The notes under the pieces are model-generated. The model was not told where the DNA came from. It saw only the letters and a program-made list of their open reading frames with translations, and did no database searches. Below are positions 35,903 through 48,000 of a stretch of DNA of 64,000 bases, piece after piece (the first letter of the stretch is position 1; each line of letters begins with the position of its first letter). Position numbers and translations under genes: made by a program. Source of the DNA: Akkermansia muciniphila (lineage in GTDB: Bacteria; Verrucomicrobiota; Verrucomicrobiia; Opitutales; Opitutaceae); NCBI GenBank assembly GCA_945888375.1, contig CAMCZZ010000003.1:62001-126000 (forward strand), read 5' to 3'.

Positions 35903-35970
35903 AACCACGGACCACCCGGATGAACACGGATTGGCGGTCTGTATCCGTGCCCATCCGTGAAATCCGTGGT
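35903..35970. repeat. Palindromic CCACGGAT-family repeat
   Basis: The left arm (35905-35931, ACCACGGACCACCCGGAT...) and right arm (35943-35970) form an inverted repeat of about 27 bp with an 11-nt centre. It lies between rnpB and the zinc-ribbon gene and resembles the arms at 18675 and 28214. Confidence 0.75.
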
Positions 35971-36005
35971 GCGAACTTAGGTCTTAGGTCAATATGCCGA
36001 CAACC

Positions 36006-36719
36006 TCACGCGTAGTCCCAATACAAGATGCGCCCGCACTGGTCGCAGATGCCGAGTTTGGCCGGATCGGCGCTGCGCGAACCCGACTCCGCCTCACTGG
36101 AAACCTTCAGGTGGCAACCGCCACACTTGCCGCCGCGCAGGGGTGCGACGACCGGCCACTGGCGCGAAGCCACCCGGTCGTAGATTTTGATCGTGAGCTC
36201 GGACAAGCCGACCCGCGACTCCGCCGTCGCCGCCCTCGCCTCGACCAGCTCCGCCGCGAGGTTTTTCTCCCGCTCCGCCAGCGTGACCAGCCGGCCCTCG
36301 TGCTTGGAGATATTGCCCTTCAGCACCGCCTCGGCCGCCGCGAAGCGTTTTTTCGCTTCGTCGATCTGATACATGATCTCGAGCTCCTGCCCCTCGAACT
36401 CGCCGATCGCCGCAACCATGGTGGCGATCTCTTTGCCGAGGGCGTGATACTCGTCGTTCTTTTTTACCGAAAGCTGCTGGGTGCGATACTTCGCGAGCTT
36501 GGTCTCGGCCGAGCCGATCTCGGTTTCGAGCAGCTTTTTCTTCGTCTCCAGCCCACGCAATTCGTCGCGCGCGCCGTCGATGCCGGCCTTGTCGGCGGCG
36601 ATGTCCTTTTCCACCCGCGCCCTATCGCTGGGCACGGCCGCGAGCTGCTGCTCGAGCTGGCGACGACGGGCGTCGCGATCCTGCACCACCAGCAACTGGG
36701 TCAACACGGCATGCGGCAT
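36006..36719 (-). CDS. Coiled-coil protein with C4 zinc ribbon
   Basis: A 237-residue protein from the ATG at 36719 (MPHAVLTQLL); the upstream frame overlaps the Rrf2 gene. An antiparallel coiled coil fills about residues 10-180. A C-terminal zinc ribbon follows with KCGGC and ICDQC (two CxxC pairs). This architecture matches the widespread 'zinc ribbon domain, C4-type' family that includes Chlamydia CdsZ (CT398). Those members bind RNA-polymerase or secretion partners in some species, but the role here is not shown. It follows the Rrf2-like gene on the same strand by 77 bp. Confidence 0.85.
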   Translation of the reverse strand: MPHAVLTQLLVVQDRDARRRQLEQQLAAVPSDRARVEKDIAADKAGIDGARDELRGLETKKKLLETEIGSAETKLAKYRTQQLSVKKNDEYHALGKEIATMVAAIGEFEGQELEIMYQIDEAKKRFAAAEAVLKGNISKHEGRLVTLAEREKNLAAELVEARAATAESRVGLSELTIKIYDRVASRQWPVVAPLRGGKCGGCHLKVSSEAESGSRSADPAKLGICDQCGRILYWDYA

Positions 36720-36796
36720 AGCTCCCTTGCATGCCCAACGCCGCGCGGGGTTCAACGTCCGATTCGCCGGGCCGGGCGAGCCTCGCCGGGCTTTGA

Positions 36797-37210
36797 TCAG
36801 ATATAATACATTTCGCCGCCCGCTTTCGCCGCGAGCTTCTCCAACGTCAACTCGGCGCACTTGGCCGCCAAGACTGCCCGCACCTCGCGCCAGGCCTGGG
36901 CGACGCGTTTACCGGAGGCGCCCTCGGCCGCGCCGCCGAGATCGAGCACGTCGCCCTCGATCAAGGTCACCACGTCGAGCAAAGATATCTCGGCCGGCGG
37001 GCGGGCCAGCGCATAGCCACCCTGCTTGCCGCGCCGGCTCGTGATGAGCCCGCCGTTGCGCAGCTCGCCGAGGATCTGGACGAGGTAGGTCGCCGGCACC
37101 GCCTCGATGCGCGCGAGCTCCTCGATGTGGGCCAGCCCCTCGCGGCCGTCCATGCGCGCGAGCTGCACCAGCACGCGGCAGGCATAATCGACTTTGACGG
37201 AGAGTTTCAC
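36797..37210 (-). CDS. Rrf2-family transcriptional regulator
   Basis: A 137-residue winged-helix regulator starting at the GTG at 37210 (VKLSVKVDYACRVLVQLARM). The recognition region ELARIEAVPATYLVQILGEL and wing GLITSRRGKQGGYALARPP are typical of Rrf2/IscR proteins. The three clustered cysteines that hold the Fe-S cluster in IscR are missing, so it probably does not bind a cluster. It is divergent from the Rieske gene (170 bp apart), which it may control. Confidence 0.9.
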   Translation of the reverse strand: MKLSVKVDYACRVLVQLARMDGREGLAHIEELARIEAVPATYLVQILGELRNGGLITSRRGKQGGYALARPPAEISLLDVVTLIEGDVLDLGGAAEGASGKRVAQAWREVRAVLAAKCAELTLEKLAAKAGGEMYYI

Positions 37211-37379
37211 GGAAAGGGGATGAAGAAAATGTGTCACACCGTGGTAGAACGACGGCTGCGACCGCAAGACTTGCCCACACCGACGCCCGTTTGGGTAAAG
37301 CTTCGGCAACAGCGGGCGAAAGGATTTGCGAAGGCGGGGCGCCCGCCTCGAGTGAACGCCAAAGTCCATCCCCGCCCTC

Positions 37380-38120
37380 ATGCCCACGCCCCACCTCGTT
37401 GATCGTCGCACCGTGGTGCGCCAGCTTTTCCTCGGCACCGCCATTTCGCTGCTCGGCGGCAAAATTCTCTCCCAACCCGTCCTCGCCGCCGAAGGCGCGG
37501 GCAACCTTCCCGAAGGCCTGCTCACGCTGAAACCGAGCGACTTCCCCGTCCTGTTGAACGTCGGTGGCTCGCTTTTGCTCAAGGTGGGCCTGAGTTACGA
37601 AATCGTTTTAAGCCGCGCGGCGAATAACGTTTTTCACGCGGTGACCTCGGAATGCCAGCACAACGGCTGTGTCGTAAACGCCTACGATCCCGCACTCGGC
37701 CTCATCCGTTGCGGCTGCCACGGCTCCACCTACCAGATCGACGGCACCCTAGTCGGCGGTCCCGCCGAACGCTCGCTGCCTCGCTACCCGACCACTTTAG
37801 ACGATCAGGGAAACATCGTCGTTCGCTTGCCCTTGGGCTACGGAGCGCGGCAACTCACCTTGCACAGTGTGAAGGGCCATACCCGCCGCTTCAGCTTCGT
37901 GTTCAATCCCGCCCTCGAAAACACCTACCAGGTCCAGTTTCGCCCCGATCTGAACGGTCCGGCCGTAATCGTTCCCTTTTCCACCACGCCGACCGGTCCT
38001 GCCAACAAGACTAGCTATTTCAACGGCAACTTCGCCAACCCCACGCCTACCATCACCCTTTACGTGGACATGACGACACCAAATGGTTTTTATCAAATCG
38101 TCTGCCAGGCAAAGCCTTAA
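37380..38120 (+). CDS. Exported Rieske [2Fe-2S] protein
   Basis: A 246-residue protein with a twin-arginine-like N-terminus (DRRTVVRQLFLGTAISLLGG). The Rieske motifs are complete: CQHNGC (C-x-H) and CGCHGS about 20 residues later, ligating a 2Fe-2S cluster through two Cys and two His. A C-terminal beta-rich extension of about 110 residues (from FVFNPALENTYQVQF) has no recognised domain. It is not next to cytochrome b or oxygenase genes, so the redox partner is unknown. Divergent from the Rrf2-like regulator. Confidence 0.88.
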   Translation: MPTPHLVDRRTVVRQLFLGTAISLLGGKILSQPVLAAEGAGNLPEGLLTLKPSDFPVLLNVGGSLLLKVGLSYEIVLSRAANNVFHAVTSECQHNGCVVNAYDPALGLIRCGCHGSTYQIDGTLVGGPAERSLPRYPTTLDDQGNIVVRLPLGYGARQLTLHSVKGHTRRFSFVFNPALENTYQVQFRPDLNGPAVIVPFSTTPTGPANKTSYFNGNFANPTPTITLYVDMTTPNGFYQIVCQAKP

Positions 38121-38183
38121 GAAAAAGGGGGGGGAGTCGCGCAAGTTTTGGGCAAACATGCCGCAAACTTGAGAACTAAAAGC

Positions 38184-38235
38184 AAAACGTAACACTCTAC
38201 CCCAAAACGTAACCCACAACCCATGTTAACGTAAC
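38184..38235. promoter_or_regulatory. Three direct repeats upstream of the PhoX-like gene
   Basis: Copies of AACGTAAC occur at 38186, 38206 and 38228: AAAACGTAAC, AAAACGTAAC and TTAACGTAAC. The spacing of 20 and 22 bp is about two helical turns each, placing them on one face of the DNA. They lie 50-100 bp before the start codon. Candidate binding sites for a response regulator such as PhoB. Confidence 0.55.
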
Positions 38236-38287
38236 AGAGTAGGCCTAGGATTTGGATCGGTGACTTATTTCAGGCCACCCTTCTAAC

Positions 38288-39862
38288 ATGAAACACAAAG
38301 CCAAAGCCTCCTTCGCCGCTGCCCTGGCCTCCGCCAGCGCCGCGTTTGCCCAAATCCCCACCGTTACTCTTTCCTCGCATACCAGCTACATTGAGCCCAC
38401 CGCGAACGGCTGGTCCGCCGTTCCCCTCATCACCGTGGGCGACACCGTCGGTGGCTACGCCATGGTTGGTATCCCCGACGGCCTCGGCGCCTACTCCACG
38501 GGCAGCTCTGTAACCGTTCTCATGAACCATGAGATCGGTTACACTCAGGCTACCCCGCCTGTGCTTCAAGGTGCGGTCCGCGCCCACGGCTCCGCCGGCG
38601 GCTTCGTGTCCCAGTGGACCCTCGACAAGAATAGCCTGATGATCACCGCCGGCCAGGACCTCGTTCAGTCCGCCAACGATGTCTTCACCTGGAATGGCTC
38701 TGCTTTCACGGCCGGCACCACCGTCTTCGCCCGTCTCTGCTCGGCCGATCTTCCCGCCGCCTCCGCTTTCTACAATAGCAACACCTCCACCGGTTACAAC
38801 GGCCGTATTTTCATGAACGGTGAAGAGACCGGCGCCGAAGGCCGCGCCTTCGCATTCGTCGCCACCGGCAGCGCTGCCGGCCGCGCCTACGAGTTGCCCA
38901 AGCTCGGCAACTTCTCCTGGGAAAACTCCATCGCCCGGCCCACCCCTGGCGCCACCACCGCCGTTATCGGCACAGACGACACTACTCCCGGCCAAGTTTA
39001 CCTCTATGTCGGCACCAAACAAACCGAGGGCAATGCGGTCGAGCAAGCCGGCCTGCACAACGGTAACCTCTACGGCATCAAGGTCGCAGGCGTAGCCCTC
39101 GAGACCACCGGCGCCCACAACGCCACCGGCGCCGTCGGCACCTTCACCCTTGAGCAGATCGACACCACCCCCACCGGCGCCGCCCAGCAGACCGCATCCG
39201 TCGCTGCCGGTGTTACCGAGTTCGCCCGTCCCGAAGACGGCCAGTGGGTCGATGACGACACCTTCGTGTTCGCCACCACCGGCTCCACTGCCGGCGGCTC
39301 CGCCAAGCTCTACAGCGTCAACTTCTCCGACGCCAACAACCTCACCGCCGGCGGCACCGTCAGCCTGCTGCTTAACAGCTCCAGCTTGACTGGCACCGAC
39401 GGCGCCAGCGCACGCTCCTTCGACAATCTCACCGTCGGCCTCGACGGTAAGGTCTACATTCAGGAAGATCCGGGTAACAGCTCCTACGTCGCCAAGGTCT
39501 GGCAGGTCGATCTCAGCAACCCCACCGCCGCCGTGCAGATCTTCGAGTCCGATCGCGATCGTTTCGCCATTCCGGTCACCGCTCCCTTCACCCAGGACGA
39601 AGAGCACTCCGGCATCATCGACGTGACCAACCTGTTCAACGGTGTCGAAGGCGACGCCGCCAACTGGTATGTCGCCGGCATGAAGATCTTCATGGCCGAC
39701 ACCCAGGCCCACTACAGCATCGGCACCGGTGGCCTCGTCGAGGGCGGTCAGCTCCAACTCCTGATCGACAGCTCTTCCGCCATCCCTGAGCCCGCCAGCT
39801 TCGCCGCCCTCGCCGGCCTCGCCGGTCTCGGTCTCGCTGCCTCCCGCCGCCGCCGCGCCTAA
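38288..39862 (+). CDS. PhoX-like (DUF839) alkaline phosphatase with PEP-CTERM signal
   Basis: A 524-residue secreted protein with a signal peptide ending in AAFAQ. The body has PhoX/DUF839 features: VLMNHEIG, GRIFMNGEETG and FARPEDGQW, the Glu- and Arg-bearing segments that bind the Ca/Fe site in PhoX. The C-terminus is a PEP-CTERM tail: IPEPAS, hydrophobic helix, RRRR. It is therefore probably a surface-attached phosphatase, but phosphatase activity is inferred from family only. Upstream are three AACGTAAC repeats; an intrinsic terminator follows. Confidence 0.88.
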   Translation: MKHKAKASFAAALASASAAFAQIPTVTLSSHTSYIEPTANGWSAVPLITVGDTVGGYAMVGIPDGLGAYSTGSSVTVLMNHEIGYTQATPPVLQGAVRAHGSAGGFVSQWTLDKNSLMITAGQDLVQSANDVFTWNGSAFTAGTTVFARLCSADLPAASAFYNSNTSTGYNGRIFMNGEETGAEGRAFAFVATGSAAGRAYELPKLGNFSWENSIARPTPGATTAVIGTDDTTPGQVYLYVGTKQTEGNAVEQAGLHNGNLYGIKVAGVALETTGAHNATGAVGTFTLEQIDTTPTGAAQQTASVAAGVTEFARPEDGQWVDDDTFVFATTGSTAGGSAKLYSVNFSDANNLTAGGTVSLLLNSSSLTGTDGASARSFDNLTVGLDGKVYIQEDPGNSSYVAKVWQVDLSNPTAAVQIFESDRDRFAIPVTAPFTQDEEHSGIIDVTNLFNGVEGDAANWYVAGMKIFMADTQAHYSIGTGGLVEGGQLQLLIDSSSAIPEPASFAALAGLAGLGLAASRRRRA

Positions 39863-39921
39863 GCTCCGACCTAGAATATCCCGCTGTAGAACCGGTCACC
39901 GACCGGTTCCTCCGGCCCCCA

Positions 39922-39950
39922 GCCCGCCCCTTCCCGGGGCGGGCTTTTTT
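39922..39950 (+). terminator. Intrinsic terminator after the PhoX-like gene
   Basis: A 9-bp stem GCCCGCCCC (39922-39930) / GGGGCGGGC (39936-39944) is followed by six T. Confidence 0.85.
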
Positions 39951-40043
39951 GCGCCCTTTCGCCATCGTTTCGCGGGCCAAAAATCACACAGAAAACCGTT
40001 GTCCCGGCCGCCCTTTTCGGATGCCTTCGACACTTCGATTTAA

Positions 40044-42692
<2,649 letters not shown>

Positions 42693-42694
42693 AC

Positions 42695-42967
42695 ATGTCC
42701 ACTTCCACGAAATCCAAGTCCGCCGCCACCCGGCGACCCGAGCCTCGCGGCAAATCCGCAGCCGCGTCCTCCTCCGTCAAGTTTTCGCTAACCGCAGCCG
42801 ATTTCATCGCGGCCGCCGTTGCCGACGGCTTGTCTATCCAGCACCGCTTCAAGGCCGAGCCCGTTTATGCCCGCACCGGCAAGGGTTTTATGGCCCCGTC
42901 CGGTGTCACCGAGATAGCCGCCGCCAAACGTGCGTCGAAAAAAACTCCGCTCCAAAACAATGGCTGA
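42695..42967 (+). CDS. Unknown 90-residue protein between gyrB and gyrA (first of pair)
   Basis: An ORF whose ATG comes 2 bp after the gyrB stop, suggesting translational coupling. The N-terminal third is Ser/Lys/Arg-rich and disordered; residues 28-80 look folded (VKFSLTAADFIAAAVADGLS...RTGKGFMAPSGVTEIAAAKR). I do not recognise a family. No signal peptide or membrane helix. It overlaps the next ORF by 8 bp. Its tight packing on both sides argues that it is real and functionally tied to this operon. Confidence 0.7.
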   Translation: MSTSTKSKSAATRRPEPRGKSAAASSSVKFSLTAADFIAAAVADGLSIQHRFKAEPVYARTGKGFMAPSGVTEIAAAKRASKKTPLQNNG

Positions 42968-43337
42968 CGCTTGGCTTAAGGCCGTCGATTGGTCGGTCGT
43001 CTGCGCGATCAACCAACAACTCTGCGCCGCCAAACACGCCCAATACGGCCCCACGTCCGATGGCCACGCCACAACCAAGGCACTCTGGGATAAAACCCAC
43101 CGCGAGCCGCTCACTCTCGACGCCCTTGTCGAACTCTGCCGCCGCTGCCACCAGCAAGCCCCTTTCCTAAACTACAATGGCAACACCTTCGTCGCCATCG
43201 CCCGCCAAGTGATCGCCGGCCTTCCCCTCGGGGCCGGCACCGCCGCCCTTCGCTCGCTCGCCGGCCACATCATCGCGGGCACCGCCTCACCTGAGGAACG
43301 CAAGGCCTTCCAAGCCGCCGCCGCCAAACTTTCCTAA
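42960..43337 (+). CDS. Unknown 125-residue protein between gyrB and gyrA (second of pair)
   Basis: It starts at the ATG at 42960, 8 bp inside the previous ORF (stop at 42965-42967), and ends 25 bp before gyrA. It is a soluble, mostly helical protein with a CRRCHQQAPF segment near the middle and a C-terminal EERKAFQAAAAKLS helix. I recognise no domain. The overlap with its neighbour and the position inside the gyrase operon suggest coupled expression with the topoisomerase subunits. Confidence 0.72.
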   Translation: MADAWLKAVDWSVVCAINQQLCAAKHAQYGPTSDGHATTKALWDKTHREPLTLDALVELCRRCHQQAPFLNYNGNTFVAIARQVIAGLPLGAGTAALRSLAGHIIAGTASPEERKAFQAAAAKLS

Positions 43338-43362
43338 CCCTCCCGCCTGACCCCTTTCCGGC

Positions 43363-45864
<2,502 letters not shown>

Positions 45865-45916
45865 CCCGTGGGGTTGTCGCTCGCCGACGACCGCGCCCGC
45901 GAAGGATAAACGCAAA

Positions 45917-45948
45917 AAAGGCCGGCGAGGAAATCCTCGCCGGCCTTT
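45917..45948. terminator. Bidirectional terminator between gyrA and a PEP-CTERM gene
   Basis: A 15-bp stem (45917-45931 / 45934-45948) with A-rich and T-rich flanks: AAAGGCCGGCGAGGA / TCCTCGCCGGCCTTT. It serves gyrA on plus and the PEP-CTERM gene on minus. Confidence 0.85.
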
Positions 45949-45980
45949 GTATTAAATTGAACCGAGTCGCCTACACCCGC

Positions 45981-46688
45981 TCAAACCGAGCGACGGCGAC
46001 GAGCGGCAACGCCCACCAAGGCGGCCACGCCAAGGACGGCAGCAAAGGTGGAGGGCTCGGGGATGGCGGTTCCCGCGATTTCGACGTTATCCACACGAGT
46101 CGTTCCAGCGGCAGCGACGCCGGTGCCGGTGTGAATTAGTCGGATATGAAGAAATGAAGAGTTATTCACCGCAGAAATTGCAGACAAGGAGAAACTGTAG
46201 CTGGTATTAACTGCTGTCTTGGTGGCGGACCAACTCGTCCCGGAGGTAGAATCACTAAAATTCACGGCATTAACCACTGTATACGATCCAGCAGAAAGAT
46301 CTGTAAATGTCGTTCCATTAGTGCTGTAGGCGACTTTAAACGCCGAAGGACCCGTGCTACTACGAAACTGATCAAAACTTACTGAAATACTGTCAAAACC
46401 TACAGTAGAAGCGGTAAACTGAAAGTAATCGTTTTGTGCCCAGGTGTTTACACTAAAGGATTCCGCAGAGTTATTTCCAACAGGGTTTGACCAATCCGTC
46501 AAACTGGAGGCATGAAAGCCGGAGGCGGTGCCTGTTCCCACTTCGGCAGCAAGTGAGCCGATAGTAGAACTGTCAGTGAGCAGAGGTAACGAAGTTTCGA
46601 AGGTCCACTTGGCGATAGTCGCCGCTTGAGCAAAACCAAATTGGGCGACGCCAACTGCTAAGAGAAGAGTGTATTTTGATAGGTTCAT
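45981..46688 (-). CDS. PEP-CTERM secreted protein
   Basis: A 235-residue protein from the ATG at 46688 (MNLSKYTLLLAVGVAQFGFA). After the signal peptide it is a Ser/Thr/Asn-rich beta protein beginning ATIAKWTFET, a start shared by many verrucomicrobial PEP-CTERM proteins. The tail is IPEPSTFAAV, hydrophobic, then RRRR. Base composition is clearly lower in GC than gyrA or DUF2062 on either side. Function unknown; expected on the surface. Confidence 0.85.
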   Translation of the reverse strand: MNLSKYTLLLAVGVAQFGFAQAATIAKWTFETSLPLLTDSSTIGSLAAEVGTGTASGFHASSLTDWSNPVGNNSAESFSVNTWAQNDYFQFTASTVGFDSISVSFDQFRSSTGPSAFKVAYSTNGTTFTDLSAGSYTVVNAVNFSDSTSGTSWSATKTAVNTSYSFSLSAISAVNNSSFLHIRLIHTGTGVAAAGTTRVDNVEIAGTAIPEPSTFAAVLGVAALVGVAARRRRSV

Positions 46689-46895
46689 AATTTTGAAGGA
46701 CAAATTAAGCACACCCCACACCACTCCCCTCGCGCAAACCGCTGGCGTGACGTTCGTGAAAACTCTTTTGCCCTGCCTTCCCTATACCAATCTATATAAA
46801 CCGCACATTATTAATACCCTAGGCAGCTTAATACTAGTAAACACGAAGTATAAAACCGCCAACTCGAACCCCAACAACACCAGCACCCATTCAGC

Positions 46896-47435
46896 CTACT
46901 CCCGCCCGCGCTCTGGCAGTAAATAACTGAGCCGCCTTAACCCCGCGCGGGCCGGGAAATACAACACCACGAACAGCGCCGGCGCGGTCGCCAGCCAGCC
47001 AGTGAACGCGTGCGCGCCCACCCAGCCGAATTCCCGCAAAAACGCTCCGAAACTCAACTCACGGAACGACGCCAGCATGCCGCTGAGCGAAAAATGCCCG
47101 TCCTCCGCCCGCCACAGCCATTCGCCGATGCGCACGTAGACTAGGATCATCACCAGGTGCAGCGGGCTGAGCGCGTAGTTAAGCGCTTGGAGCAGCGGTT
47201 GGTTGAGCTTTCGCCACACCCCCACCAGTGCGTTCAGCCCGGTGGTGAAGCCGAGAAAGGGGAACAGCGAACACACAAAGCCCCAGGCAATCGCCGAGGC
47301 CAGTTTCTCGGGCGTCGCCCCTTGCGTGAGCAGAGCGATCAGCGGCTGGCGCACGCGGCGCTGCCAAAAACCGGCCGGAGCGGGGGGAGGCGGGACGAGG
47401 GAGGCGGCGGGAGAACTCAAGGGCGGATCAACCAA
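46896..47435 (-). CDS. DUF2062 membrane protein
   Basis: A 179-residue protein with the DUF2062 pattern: RQPLIALLTQGATPEKLASA, then WGFVCSLFPFLGFTTGLNAL and two or three further hydrophobic helices. The start is probably TTG 47435, overlapping the stop of the upstream DUF1475 gene by 8 bp, which implies translational coupling. Function unknown. Confidence 0.82.
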   Translation of the reverse strand: MVDPPLSSPAASLVPPPPAPAGFWQRRVRQPLIALLTQGATPEKLASAIAWGFVCSLFPFLGFTTGLNALVGVWRKLNQPLLQALNYALSPLHLVMILVYVRIGEWLWRAEDGHFSLSGMLASFRELSFGAFLREFGWVGAHAFTGWLATAPALFVVLYFPARAGLRRLSYLLPERGRE

Positions 47436-47844
47436 ACAGCACGTTCTTGGCCCCGATGAGATAAACCACCAGCGCCGAGCCCAAAAGAATCGCCGGCAAC
47501 TTCACTGCGCCCGGCCGCTTGCGGGTAAACACCGCGTCCACCCCGCCGCCCTCGCGCCGCACCCGGGCGATTTCGAGCAGCATGTAGAGCGCGATCGCCG
47601 GGTTGCCCCAGAGCAGGATGACGAGGAGCCAAAGCACCCGCGCCGTCGCCGTCCCTTCTTTCCAAGCGACCCACACCCAAAACGCGACAAAGGCGAAGTA
47701 GGCATCGAGCAGGGTGGCGATGAACCACGGGTGCCGCAGCACCTCGCCCGGGATGTCGAAGAGCGCGCACCGGCTGCTGGCCCAGGCGATAACCCCGAGC
47801 ATGCTGATAAGGACGAGGGAAAACCAAAGACGAAGCGCGTTCAT
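47428..47844 (-). CDS. DUF1475-like membrane protein
   Basis: A 138-residue protein with four hydrophobic helices; the segment PWFIATLLDAYFAFVAFWVW and WLLVILLWGNPAIALYMLLE match the DUF1475 family. Function unknown. Its stop overlaps the start of the DUF2062 gene, so the two form an operon. A repeat of a second palindromic family lies directly upstream. Confidence 0.82.
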   Translation of the reverse strand: MNALRLWFSLVLISMLGVIAWASSRCALFDIPGEVLRHPWFIATLLDAYFAFVAFWVWVAWKEGTATARVLWLLVILLWGNPAIALYMLLEIARVRREGGGVDAVFTRKRPGAVKLPAILLGSALVVYLIGAKNVLFG

Positions 47845-47860
47845 GGAATAGAAAGGTCCA

Positions 47861-47952
47861 TTTGAAGCGCAAAGGCGCGAAGACGCAAAGGCCTGAGTTT
47901 TTTGAGATTCGCACCCTTTGTCCGAACTTCGCGCCTTCGCGTCTTAGCGCTT
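47861..47952. repeat. Palindromic repeat of a second family (GCGAAGACGC units)
   Basis: The left arm (47861-47891, GAAGCGCAAAGGCGCGAAGA...) and right arm (47927-47952) form an imperfect inverted repeat around about 35 nt. The units differ from the CCACGGAG family, but the layout is similar. Confidence 0.65.
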
Positions 47953-48000
47953 CCCACCGCCTTGATCGTCGCTCTCCGCCGTCGTCATTCTCCCAACGCC

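Noticed and set aside
35421-35908. ORFs of 97-160 codons in both directions
   Set aside because: They lie within the RNase P RNA, whose core motifs and closing helix are clear.
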